A stretch of DNA of 64,000 nt from DAINRZ01 sp964634885 (lineage in GTDB: Bacteria > Bacteroidota > Ignavibacteria > Kapaibacteriales > UBA2268). The position numbers were made by a program, and so were the translations under genes. The number at the start of each line of letters is the position of its first letter. Position 1 is the first letter of the stretch. The notes under the pieces were generated by a model. It had not been told where the DNA came from. It saw only the letters and a list, made by a program, of their open reading frames with translations, and did not search any database. This document shows positions 1 through 8,216 of the stretch, piece by piece. The DNA lies in contig CAZWLN010000003.1 of assembly GCA_964634885.1 (NCBI GenBank), positions 129,798 to 193,797 on the forward strand, read 5' to 3'.

Positions 1-646
1 AATTGCCGGGACCGGTGTCGAAAGCCCTGACTTCAGCAGGACTGCAGGACTTCTTCAAAACGGTGATATTGGCGATGCCGCCGATGTTGAGAACGACACG
101 GTTCTTTTCCGCGTCGCCAAGAAAATTGTAGTCGAAGACCGGTACCAGGGGCGCCCCCTGCCCACCGAGGGCAATGTCGGCCGCACGGAAGTCAGCCACG
201 ACAATCTTACCGAGGACGGCTGAGAGAGCCGACGGGGAAAATGCCTGGAATGTGCTTGCAGTCCTGATGCCGGCAAACGTTTCGGGCCGGGGGAAATGCC
301 ACAGAGTCTGCCCGTGAACACCGACAGCATCGATCTGCCTGAGGTTGATTGCAGAGTCGGAGCAAAGCCTTTTGACAGAATCAGCATAGATTTCTGCAAG
401 TAAAAAATGGAGGCGGGACGTTTCTTCGGGTTTCACGGAATTGGTAATTAAGCCGTTAATCAGTCTGCGTATTTCTTTACTGATAGGATAGCTGTCGCAG
501 GCTTTAAGGCTGAAACCGTGTTTTCCGCCGGCAGCAGAGAATTCTGCGAGGGCAACATCGACACCGTCCACAGAAGTACCTGTCATTATCCCTGCAACAA
601 GGCGCGGTTTTGACAGCCACTCTTCACATTTTACATTCATGTTCAT
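1..646 (-). CDS. anmK: Anhydro-N-acetylmuramic acid kinase, C-terminal part missing (window edge)
   Basis: The reverse strand is open from an ATG at 646 to the window edge and reads MNMNVKCEEW at its start. AnmK phosphorylates and hydrolyses 1,6-anhydro-MurNAc to MurNAc-6-P in cytoplasmic cell-wall recycling. The phosphate-binding MTGTSVDGVD motif lies at about residues 20-29. VLNIGGIANIT and AFDTGPGN near the window edge are typical of the ASKHA sugar-kinase fold of this family. About 215 of the usual 360-390 residues are present. It starts 33 bp after the phosphatase gene, so the two may be co-transcribed. A second in-frame ATG at 640 is an alternative start. The identification rests on several diagnostic motifs and is firm. 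Confidence 0.93.
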   Translation of the reverse strand, partial: MNMNVKCEEWLSKPRLVAGIMTGTSVDGVDVALAEFSAAGGKHGFSLKACDSYPISKEIRRLINGLITNSVKPEETSRLHFLLAEIYADSVKRLCSDSAINLRQIDAVGVHGQTLWHFPRPETFAGIRTASTFQAFSPSALSAVLGKIVVADFRAADIALGGQGAPLVPVFDYNFLGDAEKNRVVLNIGGIANITVLKKSCSPAEVRAFDTGPGN

Positions 647-679
647 AGGTCTATCGGTTAATTGGCGGTTTCCTGCCGC

Positions 680-1939
680 CTATTCAGCCGGATCGCGCTT
701 GATTACTACAAGAGTCCTGTCGTCGGTGTAAACATCTTCCGAGGAGAAAGCCTGTACTTCTGTCAGTATTTTGTATGCAAGTACTTCGGATGTGTCGCTG
801 TGATTGGCCCTGACCAACTCGATGAGGCGCTCTTCGCCGAACATCTCATTGGAACCGTTCCTTGCTTCGGTAATACCGTCGGTGTAGAGTACAAGTATAT
901 TACCTGGTTCCATTGCGAGGTTCTCGACGTCGAACTTCTGGTGCTGCATAATGCCCAGCAGGCCACCGGTAGCCGGCAACAATGTAATCTTGTCGTTAAC
1001 CTGGTTGTAATGAATCGGTGCGCAGTGTCCGGCATTAGCATAGAGTATCAGCCTGTTCTTACTCGGTGACAACTCGCAGTAAAACAGTGTAACAAACCTT
1101 TCGTACGGGAAAGTGTCGAATATCAGAGTATTGATGTGTGACATCAACTGAGATATCTTCGGGGTGAAAGCACGTCCCATACGCATGGCGCCGGAAACAA
1201 ACAGGGCCTGGATGGCAGCGGGCAAACCTTTGCTGGCCGCGTCGCTGATGACGATGCCCAGGTTGTCTTCTTCCGGGCTGTTGCTTTTCAGGTAATCGAA
1301 ATAGTCGCCTCCGACTGCGCTGTCGGGAATACAGACGCCGAAAATCTTATAATCTTTGTATTCGATATAATGGTCGGGAAGTAGGTTGCGCTGAATCTCG
1401 GAAGCTTTTTGTATGTCTTTCTGGAATTTCTTCTGCACGGCTCTCGATTCGAGGTTCTGGAGCGCGACAGAAGCTACGCTGCTGATGATTGACAGGGTTT
1501 CGTAAAAGGACTGCAGTATCTGCGGTGCGTTGAATCCCAGGGCATATTTAAAATATTTGCCGGACTTGAGTTTAACAATTTCCCCCACGCCGGTAGCAGA
1601 GTAGATGACAATGCCTTTCTCGCGAAGGAGTACATCGGTTTCTTCGTGAAGGACGGTACGTTCCTTAACAAGTTTGGAGAATACCGGATGGTCGGCAATT
1701 TGTATTGAATAGTCATCGGGAATCTTCTCGACATTGCCGTACTGGTAACGCAGGACATAGCTCTTGTCGAGCGTGTTGAGTTCCCAGAGCCTGCCTCCGA
1801 CTATTTCAAAACTGCCGTCCTCGACGATGTGCTTGATGAGCGATTCCAGGAGGGGGATCTCGGATGGATATTTGCCTGTTGTCAACGCTTCGACCAGCTT
1901 GAAGACATCGCGCTGGTTGTAAATATTATTATAGTTCAT
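680..1939 (-). CDS. GAF-like plus SpoIIE/RsbU-type PP2C serine phosphatase
   Basis: The 419-residue protein has an N-terminal sensor-like region, roughly residues 15-170 and probably GAF-like. A short helical linker follows (KKFQKDIQKASEIQRNLLP), and then a PP2C/SpoIIE phosphatase domain from about 185. Metal-binding residues are visible in AVGGDYFDYL, VISDAASKGLPAA and LYTDGITEARN. Such proteins dephosphorylate anti-anti-sigma factors in partner-switching control, or act as response outputs. The target here is unknown because no STAS or anti-sigma gene lies nearby. The start is supported by AAGGAAA immediately before ATG. It follows dapA by 15 bp and precedes anmK by 33 bp. Confidence 0.9.
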   Translation of the reverse strand: MNYNNIYNQRDVFKLVEALTTGKYPSEIPLLESLIKHIVEDGSFEIVGGRLWELNTLDKSYVLRYQYGNVEKIPDDYSIQIADHPVFSKLVKERTVLHEETDVLLREKGIVIYSATGVGEIVKLKSGKYFKYALGFNAPQILQSFYETLSIISSVASVALQNLESRAVQKKFQKDIQKASEIQRNLLPDHYIEYKDYKIFGVCIPDSAVGGDYFDYLKSNSPEEDNLGIVISDAASKGLPAAIQALFVSGAMRMGRAFTPKISQLMSHINTLIFDTFPYERFVTLFYCELSPSKNRLILYANAGHCAPIHYNQVNDKITLLPATGGLLGIMQHQKFDVENLAMEPGNILVLYTDGITEARNGSNEMFGEERLIELVRANHSDTSEVLAYKILTEVQAFSSEDVYTDDRTLVVIKRDPAE

Positions 1940-1954
1940 TTTCCTTCATTTCTC

Positions 1955-2848
1955 TTAGTCAATTATCTTAGCCTTTTTCAGGGCGCTTTTCATTTTTTTC
2001 TTATTAGTGTCAGTCATGGCAGTCAGGGGCAGCCTGTAAACTTCGCTTGTGAATCCGAGCAGGGACATGGCGAATTTGACAGGCAGTGGGTTTGGTTCGA
2101 CGAAGTTGAGTTTCATCAGTTCCATCAGCTTGTAGTGCATCTCGCGGGCTTCTTCATAATTGCCGGCCAGGGCAGCCCTGACACATTTACCGAATTCTTC
2201 GGGGGCATAGTTGGAAAGGACAGAGATGACGCCTTTGCCGCCGATGGAGATGATTGGCAGTGTGAGTGCGTCGTCGCCCGACAGAAGTGTGAAATGGGGT
2301 GGTGCGTTATTGATTATTTCCATCATCTGTTCGAGGTTGGCGCTTGCTTCTTTTGTCGCAATGATGTTAGGGCACATCTCCGCAAGCTTGAGTTGGGTTT
2401 CAGGCAGCAGGTTTGTTCCGGTCCTGCCGGGAACATTGTACAGAATGACTGGTATGTCCACATTGTTGGCAATCAGGCTGAAATGCTCAATCAGGCCCTG
2501 CTGGGGAGGTTTGTTGTAATAGGGTGTTACGAGGAGCAGTCCGTCGGCTCCGTGTTCTTTGGCGAATACGGAGAGGGCAAGCGACATTTCCGTTTCGTTG
2601 GAGCCGGTACCGGCAATGATTGGAACCCTGCCGGCAGCGTATTCTACTGATTTGATTATTACCGCCTGTTTGTCTTTCAGCGTCAGTGTGGCGCTTTCAC
2701 CTGTCGAGCCGCATACGACAAGGCCGTCGATGCCCTTGTCGATCTGGAACTCGATTATCCTGTTAAGCGCTTCAAAATCAACTTCACCGGTGGGTGTAAA
2801 AGGAGTAATGATTGCTGTAATTGTGCCTTCAAATTTCTGTTTTACCAT
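1955..2848 (-). CDS. dapA: 4-hydroxy-tetrahydrodipicolinate synthase
   Basis: This is a TIM-barrel class I aldolase that condenses pyruvate with aspartate semialdehyde in lysine and diaminopimelate synthesis in the cytoplasm. The start MVKQKFEG at 2848 is preferred because GGGAGAAAAA precedes it, and it gives 297 residues, the normal length. An upstream start at 2884 would add 12 residues unlike the family. VCGSTGESATL (pyruvate site), the catalytic Tyr in ILYNVPGRTG and the Schiff-base Lys in IIATKEAS are all present. It is the first gene of the minus-strand run leading to the phosphatase and anmK, and its peptidoglycan-precursor role fits anmK. Confidence 0.96.
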   Translation of the reverse strand: MVKQKFEGTITAIITPFTPTGEVDFEALNRIIEFQIDKGIDGLVVCGSTGESATLTLKDKQAVIIKSVEYAAGRVPIIAGTGSNETEMSLALSVFAKEHGADGLLLVTPYYNKPPQQGLIEHFSLIANNVDIPVILYNVPGRTGTNLLPETQLKLAEMCPNIIATKEASANLEQMMEIINNAPPHFTLLSGDDALTLPIISIGGKGVISVLSNYAPEEFGKCVRAALAGNYEEAREMHYKLMELMKLNFVEPNPLPVKFAMSLLGFTSEVYRLPLTAMTDTNKKKMKSALKKAKIID

Positions 2849-3420
2849 TTTTTCTCCCTGAAAATGTAAAAACCTGTATATCAAATTGTTTTTCTACTAA
2901 ACAAATAATCAAAAACTGTCCCAAACAAATATAATTAATTATTACTAATTTTCTATTTTTTATTCTTGTTCGGGGAATGGGAGTGATTTCAGCACGGGAA
3001 CAACGGCAAATAATATTGGTTCGGGTTCATTGCCCGGGGAGGAAGATACTAATCAACTCAATGCCATTGCTGCGAGACAACCCTATCTGCAATTCAATAT
3101 TATCCTGGATTGTGCAATAGATAATCCAAAACACGGAAAATCCAACCACCCCCTGCCCCCTCCTTATCCAAGGCGGGGGAAAGCCGCACTACGCCTGCTT
3201 TTACTTCTTACTTTATAATTTTTAATTGGCTACACCGGTCTCGCTCCGCTCGGCTCAGAATTCATCATTCGGCATTGGCTTCGCCGGTCTCGCTCCGCAC
3301 GGCTCAGAATTCTTTACGAACTAAAGTAGTCCAACCACCCCCTGCCCCCTCCTTATCCAAGGCGGGGGAAAGCCGCACTAAGCCTGCTGCAATGGCATAG
3401 CTGCGCCCCGATGAACAGTT
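2849..3420. repeat. Intergenic repeat cluster
   Basis: No convincing gene is seen here. The region contains two direct copies (about 3142-3200 and 3331-3390) of the GC-rich hairpin module with arms CTTATCCAAGGCGGGG-like. Two copies of a TTGGCTTCGCCGGTCTCGCTCCGC-like module lie near 3229-3250 and 3280-3300. The sequence from about 3108 to 3180 (TGTGCAATAGATAATCC, then ACACGGAAAATCC, then the hairpin) recurs in inverted orientation at 20660-20740. A short ORF at 3030-3218 is made mostly of this repeat and was not accepted. Confidence 0.75.
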
Positions 3421-6400
3421 CTAATTATTCATCCCGAAGTCCGAGAGCCTTGCGCGGAAGATGCCGCCTCCATTCGTTGCGGCAAAAAGATAATCGCCGC
3501 TGACGACTAAAGAAACGATATTATCATCCGTCAGATCTCTTGAAACCTTACTCCAGGTTTTTCCATTATTATCCGACAGCAGTATGCCGTGCGAAGTCCC
3601 GACAAAGATAGAATCACCTTTAACGGCGAGAGTGTTAACATCCCGGTAATAAAGCAGCCTGTCATATATTCCATGGAATACATTACTAAGATGATTCGAA
3701 TATTTCAACATGGAATTGATATAAGTCCAGTTGTCGCCGTTGTCGCAGGATATATAAAAGCCCTTTTCTTCAGTAGTTGCGTACAACAAGCCCGGGTTGG
3801 CAGATAAAGACCAGGCTTTCCAACTCGAAAGCCCCTTGTTAACCTGCTCCCAATGAATATTTCCGCAATTATTGAAAGAAAATTTTGCGGGGTCCCCATC
3901 ATCAGCGTCGAATGTATTACTCCTGTAGTTATCGATCAGATTCCAACTGTCTCCGTCATCACTGGTTACAAGCGCTCCACAGACGCTTTCATCCGTATCA
4001 GGAAACAGATATTTGAAATAATCACAATTAATACTTAATAATCTGCATAAATTGCCATCATAGACTTTTTTCCAGTTTTCTCCCCTGTCTGAAGACAGAA
4101 ATATCTTGTCATGATAATTACCGGCATAGATGCTGTCGCCATATACGGCAAGATTGTGCACCTGGAAATCATCGGATCCGAGGCTTTCAAGCTTTTTCCA
4201 GTTCAATCCGCTATCATCCGATATATATATTCTGTTATCAGTAGCAGTTAAAATCCTTCTCCCCTGGGTAACGAGAGAACTAATGTAGGTTCCGGGGAGC
4301 CCTTCTCTAATCTCAATCCAATTGGCGCCTTTGTCCGTAGAGAGGAAAATGCCGACGTCGGTACCGGCAATGAGATTGGTTCCGGCGGCAATAATCCTGT
4401 AAACTTCACGTGCCCGCTTTCCCAAATCATATTTTTCCCAGTTCCTGCTTTTGTCCTCTGAAACAAACAACCCCCTGCCAGTACCGGCAATCATCATGTT
4501 GTCCCTGGTAATAAGCGAATTGACTTCAACATAAGAATCATATTCTGTCCAGGTAGCCCCATTATCATCAGAAATAATAAATCCGCCAAAACCATCTGCT
4601 CCAAAAACGCTGTCACCGCTGACAGAGAGAGAGAAGTATGAGAGCCCTTGCGGGGTGTGGTATGTTTCTTTCCAGTTTTTACCGTTGTCGCTTGAGATAA
4701 TCATTCCTTTCCCGGAGCTAACAATGAGGTTATTGCCGCTGATAATAATATCAATTATCTCAGTTTTATCGTCTGTCAAATCAACTCTTTTCCAGTTCCG
4801 GCAATTGTTGGTTGATAGAAAGACGGTTTCGTTGCTCACTCCGTAAATGCTGTCCCCTTTTGCAGCGATTGACCTTGCATAATCCGGCAGGCCGTTACCG
4901 ATATATTCCCAGTAACTGTAGTCATGATAGGAGATAAATCTACCCAATGGCGTTTTGAGGGAACGATCATGTTCAGTCAAACGGTCCGAAACGATGGGAG
5001 CGGTAATGATGCCTGTTTTATGTTCCATCCACACAGCGCCGTCGTTTGTTGACGAATAGACACCGCTGCTTTGGGTCCAGGCAAGAATCTCATTCCCTTG
5101 CACTTCGAGATGGTCCACTTTCACCTCAGGCAATCCAATAATGATCCGGTTCCATTCTTTACCCTGTTCAGCCATCCTGTATATTTCGCCCGAGTCGGTA
5201 ACTGCAAATAGGTAACAACCTTTTACTGCCAGGGAAATTATACCATTGTTTGCAAGGCCTGCCGGAGACCAGGCAGCGCCCTCGTCCGATGAAGCGAAGA
5301 CACCGGTAGCAGTACCTGCAAACAGAATATTCTCTCTAAAGGCAATAGCACTGACATCCATGTCGGCCAGGCTATTGTTATTTTGTGTCCAGCCGGAGCC
5401 TCCGTCCCGGGACATCATCACACCATTGTTCGTTGTAGCATACAGGATGCCGTCTTTATTAATAATTGAAGCGCAGACAGGGTCTCTGCCGACTTTTTCC
5501 CAGCCGGATCCATTGTACTCTGATACATATAACCCGTAATTGCCGACATAGGTATAAATCCGGTCGCCGTCTGTGATGAGCATCCTAATGGAACATGGCA
5601 TGAGATTCCCATCGAGGTTCCATGTTTGTCCGTTGTCGGTTGAAATATACAATCCTTCGGGCGTACCAATATAGAAATGGTTGCCCCGGACAGCGACGGG
5701 ACCTATATACCTGACAGGAAAATTGTTACTGGCTTTTTCCCAGTCGCAGTTGTCTTTTGATACATATATGCTTTCTGAATTGCTGAGAAAGAAACTATTG
5801 CCGCTTTTAGCCAAAGACATATATCCGGTAGGAAATTTATCCAGGGGGGCTTTGTTTTTTATCTTTTTCCAATTCATTCCATGATCGGTAGATAAATAAA
5901 TGCCGTTTTTACTTCCTGCGTATATGTCGCTGCCGATGGCGGATATTTGCATGATGTTTTCATCCGACAGGCCGATATTGAATTTTATCCAGTTGACACC
6001 CAGGTCCGGCGAAAGAAAAACATTTTTACCGGTGTTAACAATCAGGTTGCCGCCGCTTACTGTAAATTGAAGGATGGGTGTTCCATCATTACAATTACTG
6101 AAATTCCTGCTTGTCCAGCTTTCTCCGTCGTCGGCCGAAACGAATATTTCATTGTCGGTTGCTGCAAAAAGACTATTACCGCAATAGGCTATGAATTTAA
6201 TCTTATCGACAGGGACAGATTTTGTTTCTACAGGGATAGATTTCGTTTCTATCCTGGCCCAGTACCTTCCCCTATCGGTTGAGAGAAATAAACCTGTTTC
6301 TTTCAAAACAACCAAGTTATTACCATTGGCGGCGGCCAGGACACCACAATAGTAATTGAATTTACTACATTCATCCTCCTTTGAGAACGAGCTCTGTGCC

Positions 6401-6432
6401 AATGCCAGAAGCAACAGAATAATCATGTACAA
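3421..6432 (-). CDS. Large secreted beta-propeller (BNR/YCF48-like repeats)
   Basis: The 1003-residue protein starts with a hydrophobic signal sequence (MIILLLLALAQSS) and then consists of more than fifteen repeats of the form D-x-G-x-x-W preceded by a beta-strand (for example STDRGRYW, SADDGESW, SSDNGKNW). These are Asp-box/BNR blades of sialidase/sortilin-like propellers, here in tandem, so several propellers are likely. It probably sits on the cell surface or is secreted. Unlike other secreted proteins in this window it ends in RARLSDFGMNN and has no T9SS sorting tail. The substrate is unknown. An ATG at 6426 is an equally good start. Confidence 0.8.
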   Translation of the reverse strand: MYMIILLLLALAQSSFSKEDECSKFNYYCGVLAAANGNNLVVLKETGLFLSTDRGRYWARIETKSIPVETKSVPVDKIKFIAYCGNSLFAATDNEIFVSADDGESWTSRNFSNCNDGTPILQFTVSGGNLIVNTGKNVFLSPDLGVNWIKFNIGLSDENIMQISAIGSDIYAGSKNGIYLSTDHGMNWKKIKNKAPLDKFPTGYMSLAKSGNSFFLSNSESIYVSKDNCDWEKASNNFPVRYIGPVAVRGNHFYIGTPEGLYISTDNGQTWNLDGNLMPCSIRMLITDGDRIYTYVGNYGLYVSEYNGSGWEKVGRDPVCASIINKDGILYATTNNGVMMSRDGGSGWTQNNNSLADMDVSAIAFRENILFAGTATGVFASSDEGAAWSPAGLANNGIISLAVKGCYLFAVTDSGEIYRMAEQGKEWNRIIIGLPEVKVDHLEVQGNEILAWTQSSGVYSSTNDGAVWMEHKTGIITAPIVSDRLTEHDRSLKTPLGRFISYHDYSYWEYIGNGLPDYARSIAAKGDSIYGVSNETVFLSTNNCRNWKRVDLTDDKTEIIDIIISGNNLIVSSGKGMIISSDNGKNWKETYHTPQGLSYFSLSVSGDSVFGADGFGGFIISDDNGATWTEYDSYVEVNSLITRDNMMIAGTGRGLFVSEDKSRNWEKYDLGKRAREVYRIIAAGTNLIAGTDVGIFLSTDKGANWIEIREGLPGTYISSLVTQGRRILTATDNRIYISDDSGLNWKKLESLGSDDFQVHNLAVYGDSIYAGNYHDKIFLSSDRGENWKKVYDGNLCRLLSINCDYFKYLFPDTDESVCGALVTSDDGDSWNLIDNYRSNTFDADDGDPAKFSFNNCGNIHWEQVNKGLSSWKAWSLSANPGLLYATTEEKGFYISCDNGDNWTYINSMLKYSNHLSNVFHGIYDRLLYYRDVNTLAVKGDSIFVGTSHGILLSDNNGKTWSKVSRDLTDDNIVSLVVSGDYLFAATNGGGIFRARLSDFGMNN

Positions 6433-6532
6433 GCGCTTTATAATATATACCTTAAGTGGTTATTAAAGAGTTAATATAACAATTAATAAAAAATAAGGAA
6501 TAGTATGCCCGGATTTTTCATAACAATCTCTC

Positions 6533-6600
6533 CCTTTTTGTTGACAATGATAATGCTATTCTAACATCTTAAACATTAGACACATCAATCAACAAAAAGG
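6533..6600. repeat. 12-bp perfect inverted repeat, 44-bp spacer
   Basis: CCTTTTTGTTGA at 6533-6544 is matched by its exact reverse complement TCAACAAAAAGG at 6589-6600. The 68-bp unit lies upstream of the large propeller gene and just before an orphan T9SS tail. It could be a hairpin in the propeller gene leader, a binding site, or the ends of a very small non-autonomous element. No second copy was noticed in the window. Confidence 0.55.
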
Positions 6601-6640
6601 TTACAGATTTTTATCAATAAAACAAGTATCTTTCCAATAA

Positions 6641-6682
6641 TTACTTCTTCACGAACATCTTTGTCGCGCTGCCGGATATTGA
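6641..6682 (-). pseudogene. Orphan T9SS C-terminal sorting-tail remnant A
   Basis: Read on the minus strand, the DNA encodes SGSATKMFVKK followed by TAA at 6641-6643. This is the exact kind of end seen on the T9SS proteins at 8217 (KKMFVKK) and 9552 (AGSATKMFVKE). No matching gene body lies upstream; beyond about 6680 the homology stops and a toxin-antitoxin operon begins on the opposite strand. It is interpreted as the debris of a lost secreted-protein gene. Confidence 0.7.
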
Positions 6683-6744
6683 TATATTTGATTGAGAAAG
6701 AGTTACATTACCAATACAATTTATATTACAACGTTTATCAATTC

Positions 6745-7134
6745 ATGGATGTAAAGAAACAGATTGATTATTGGCTCATAAGCGCCGAAAGCGATCTTTC
6801 GACTGCAGAGCGCCTTTTGTTGTCCGGTGATTACCCCTGGTGTTTGTTCGTTTCCCATCTTGTTCTTGAGAAAGCCCTCAAAGCATATTATTGCTATAGC
6901 ATTCAGGATGTGCCGCCCAGGATACATGACCTGGTTAAACTTGCCGCCATTGCCAAACTGGAACTGACGCGTGAACAAACCCTGTTTTATAACCGCGTAA
7001 ATGATTTTAATATTGAAACTCGCTATCCTGATGAAAACTTCAGTTTTCATCAAACAGCTACGAAAGAATTTACTAATGAAAATTTTAATCAAATATCAAG
7101 AGAATTTAAATGGATAAAATCCCTGCTCATATAA
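6745..7134 (+). CDS. HEPN-domain protein (putative toxin of HEPN-MNT pair)
   Basis: This 129-residue helical protein starts MDVKKQIDYWLISAESD. It carries the core of the HEPN family: helix LVLEKALKAYYCY, then PPRIHDLVKLA, and a C-terminal ETRYPDE segment. The upstream ATG at 6661 is rejected because the extension covers the remnant tail DNA. HEPN proteins of this type form complexes with MNT nucleotidyltransferases and can act as RNases. I do not see a clear R-x4-6-H catalytic motif, so RNase activity is uncertain. The gene overlaps the MNT gene by 25 bp, which supports one operon. Confidence 0.85.
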   Translation: MDVKKQIDYWLISAESDLSTAERLLLSGDYPWCLFVSHLVLEKALKAYYCYSIQDVPPRIHDLVKLAAIAKLELTREQTLFYNRVNDFNIETRYPDENFSFHQTATKEFTNENFNQISREFKWIKSLLI

Positions 7135-7430
7135 TCGTAAGTATCAAGCAACTGATAGCCGAACTCAATAGTAATTGTATTCCAATTGTCGAGGCGGTGC
7201 TTTTTGGTTCCTATGCCAAAGGTACTAATCACCAATACAGCGACATTGACCTTGCGTTGGTTTCCACATCATTCAGCGGTAACCGCTTTCTTGACAAGGA
7301 AAAAATCAGGGAATATATTATTTCCGTCAATTCCGATATTTCACCAATGCCGTTCCGCCCTGAGGATTTCACAAATGATAATTTCTTTGCCAATGAAATT
7401 TTAAAAGAAGGCATCAGAATAGAGCTGTAG
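7110..7430 (+). CDS. MNT-type nucleotidyltransferase (putative antitoxin)
   Basis: The 106-residue protein has the minimal nucleotidyltransferase signature GSYAKGTNHQYSDIDLAL, that is GS-x-AKG followed by DxD, at about residues 33-50. In HEPN-MNT modules the MNT partner neutralises the HEPN protein, in studied cases by AMP transfer onto a tyrosine. It overlaps the HEPN gene by 25 bp. The module may serve as a defence or persistence unit. The family call is firm; activity in this strain is inferred. Confidence 0.88.
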   Translation: MDKIPAHIIVSIKQLIAELNSNCIPIVEAVLFGSYAKGTNHQYSDIDLALVSTSFSGNRFLDKEKIREYIISVNSDISPMPFRPEDFTNDNFFANEILKEGIRIEL

Positions 7431-7452
7431 GAATTATGCAGGCTTCTGCTTA

Positions 7453-7587
7453 TTACTCTTTCACGAACATCTTTGTTGCGCTGCCGGCTCTAATGCAATA
7501 CACTCCCGGAGCCAATCCGGAGATGTCAATCTGGCAATTGTCCGTCACAGGTAAGATTACCGGTACCGGACAAAGTGTGAATTGTTA
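7453..7587 (-). pseudogene. Orphan T9SS C-terminal sorting-tail remnant B
   Basis: The minus strand encodes DISGLAPGVYCIRAGS followed by ATKMFVKE and a TAA at 7453-7455. It is open for 44 codons up to an in-frame TAA at 7585-7587 with no start codon. The upstream PVILPVTDNCQI parallels PVIIPMPDNCRI in the esterase gene at 8217, so this is a paralogous tail that has lost its protein body. It sits exactly between the HEPN-MNT and HicBA modules. Confidence 0.75.
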
Positions 7588-7713
7588 ACTAAAGTGCTGC
7601 TTTTGCTAATGCGAATCATCACGAAACAGCCCATGAACCTGGAAATGCCGAATAATAAAATTATAATTATTACATTACGTTACTGATAATAATTGAATTA
7701 AGTATGAAATTAT

Positions 7714-7935
7714 ATGATTATGGATTATATGTCAGAAATTACGTTCATCATCGAAGAATCTCCCGAAGGAGGCTATACCGCAAAAGCCCTCAATCACAGT
7801 ATTCTTACGCAGGGTGAAACCATTGAAGAATTGAAAGAAATGATTAAAGACGCCGTACAGTGCCATTTTGAGACGGATGAGATGCCGAAACTGCTTCATC
7901 TTCATTTTGTTAAAGATGAAGTCATGGCTCTATGA
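7714..7935 (+). CDS. hicB: HicB-family antitoxin
   Basis: This short protein (73 residues, or 68 from the ATG at 7729, MSEITFII) has the partial RNase H-like HicB fold. The visible segments are an ITFIIEESPEGGYTAKALN beta-hairpin, a GETIEELKEMIKDAV helix and an FVKDEVMAL tail. HicB binds and blocks the HicA mRNA interferase and usually autoregulates the operon. It has no added DNA-binding domain, so it is the short form. The stop overlaps the hicA start by 4 bp (ATGA), so translation is coupled. Antitoxin-first order is one of the two known arrangements. Confidence 0.85.
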   Translation: MIMDYMSEITFIIEESPEGGYTAKALNHSILTQGETIEELKEMIKDAVQCHFETDEMPKLLHLHFVKDEVMAL

Positions 7936-8177
7936 CAAAAGTCCCAAGAGACATATCCGGCCTTGAACTTGCCACGAAATTAAAAATTTTCGGGTACCAC
8001 ATTACCCGTCAGACAGGCAGCCACATCAGGCTTACAACAAGCGCCAACGGTGTTCATAACATCACAATACCAGGGCATGATCCGCTGAAAATCGGGACTT
8101 TATCATCAATTTTACATGATGTTGCAAATCATCTTAATAAAGATAAGTCTGAATTGCTGAAAGAACTTTTCCGGTAG
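7932..8177 (+). CDS. hicA: HicA-family toxin (mRNA interferase)
   Basis: This 81-residue double-stranded RNA-binding-like protein matches HicA/YcfA throughout. The ISGLELATKLKIFGYHITRQ helix-strand is followed by GSHIRL with the catalytic histidine at about residue 35, then ITIPGHDPLKIGTLSSIL. HicA cleaves mRNA when HicB is lost. It overlaps hicB by 4 bp and lies 39 bp from the end of the convergent T9SS esterase gene. All catalytic features are visible, so the pair looks intact. Confidence 0.92.
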   Translation: MTKVPRDISGLELATKLKIFGYHITRQTGSHIRLTTSANGVHNITIPGHDPLKIGTLSSILHDVANHLNKDKSELLKELFR

Positions 8178-8216
8178 TGTGTTCTTTTATGAATGTAAAC
8201 ACCAGCCCATTTATCT

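Noticed and set aside
55..399. 114-residue minus-strand ORF
   Set aside because: It is a shadow frame of the partial anmK gene, whose real frame runs from 646 to the window edge with clear AnmK motifs.
662..1069. 135-residue plus-strand ORF
   Set aside because: It is antisense to the SpoIIE phosphatase domain, with no ribosome site and no protein-like motif.
1829..2650. 273-residue plus-strand ORF
   Set aside because: It is a long shadow of dapA; the composition (many His, Phe, Gln) is typical of antisense translation.
3030..3218. 62-residue ORF in the repeat region
   Set aside because: It translates the GC-rich hairpin repeat and has no independent support.
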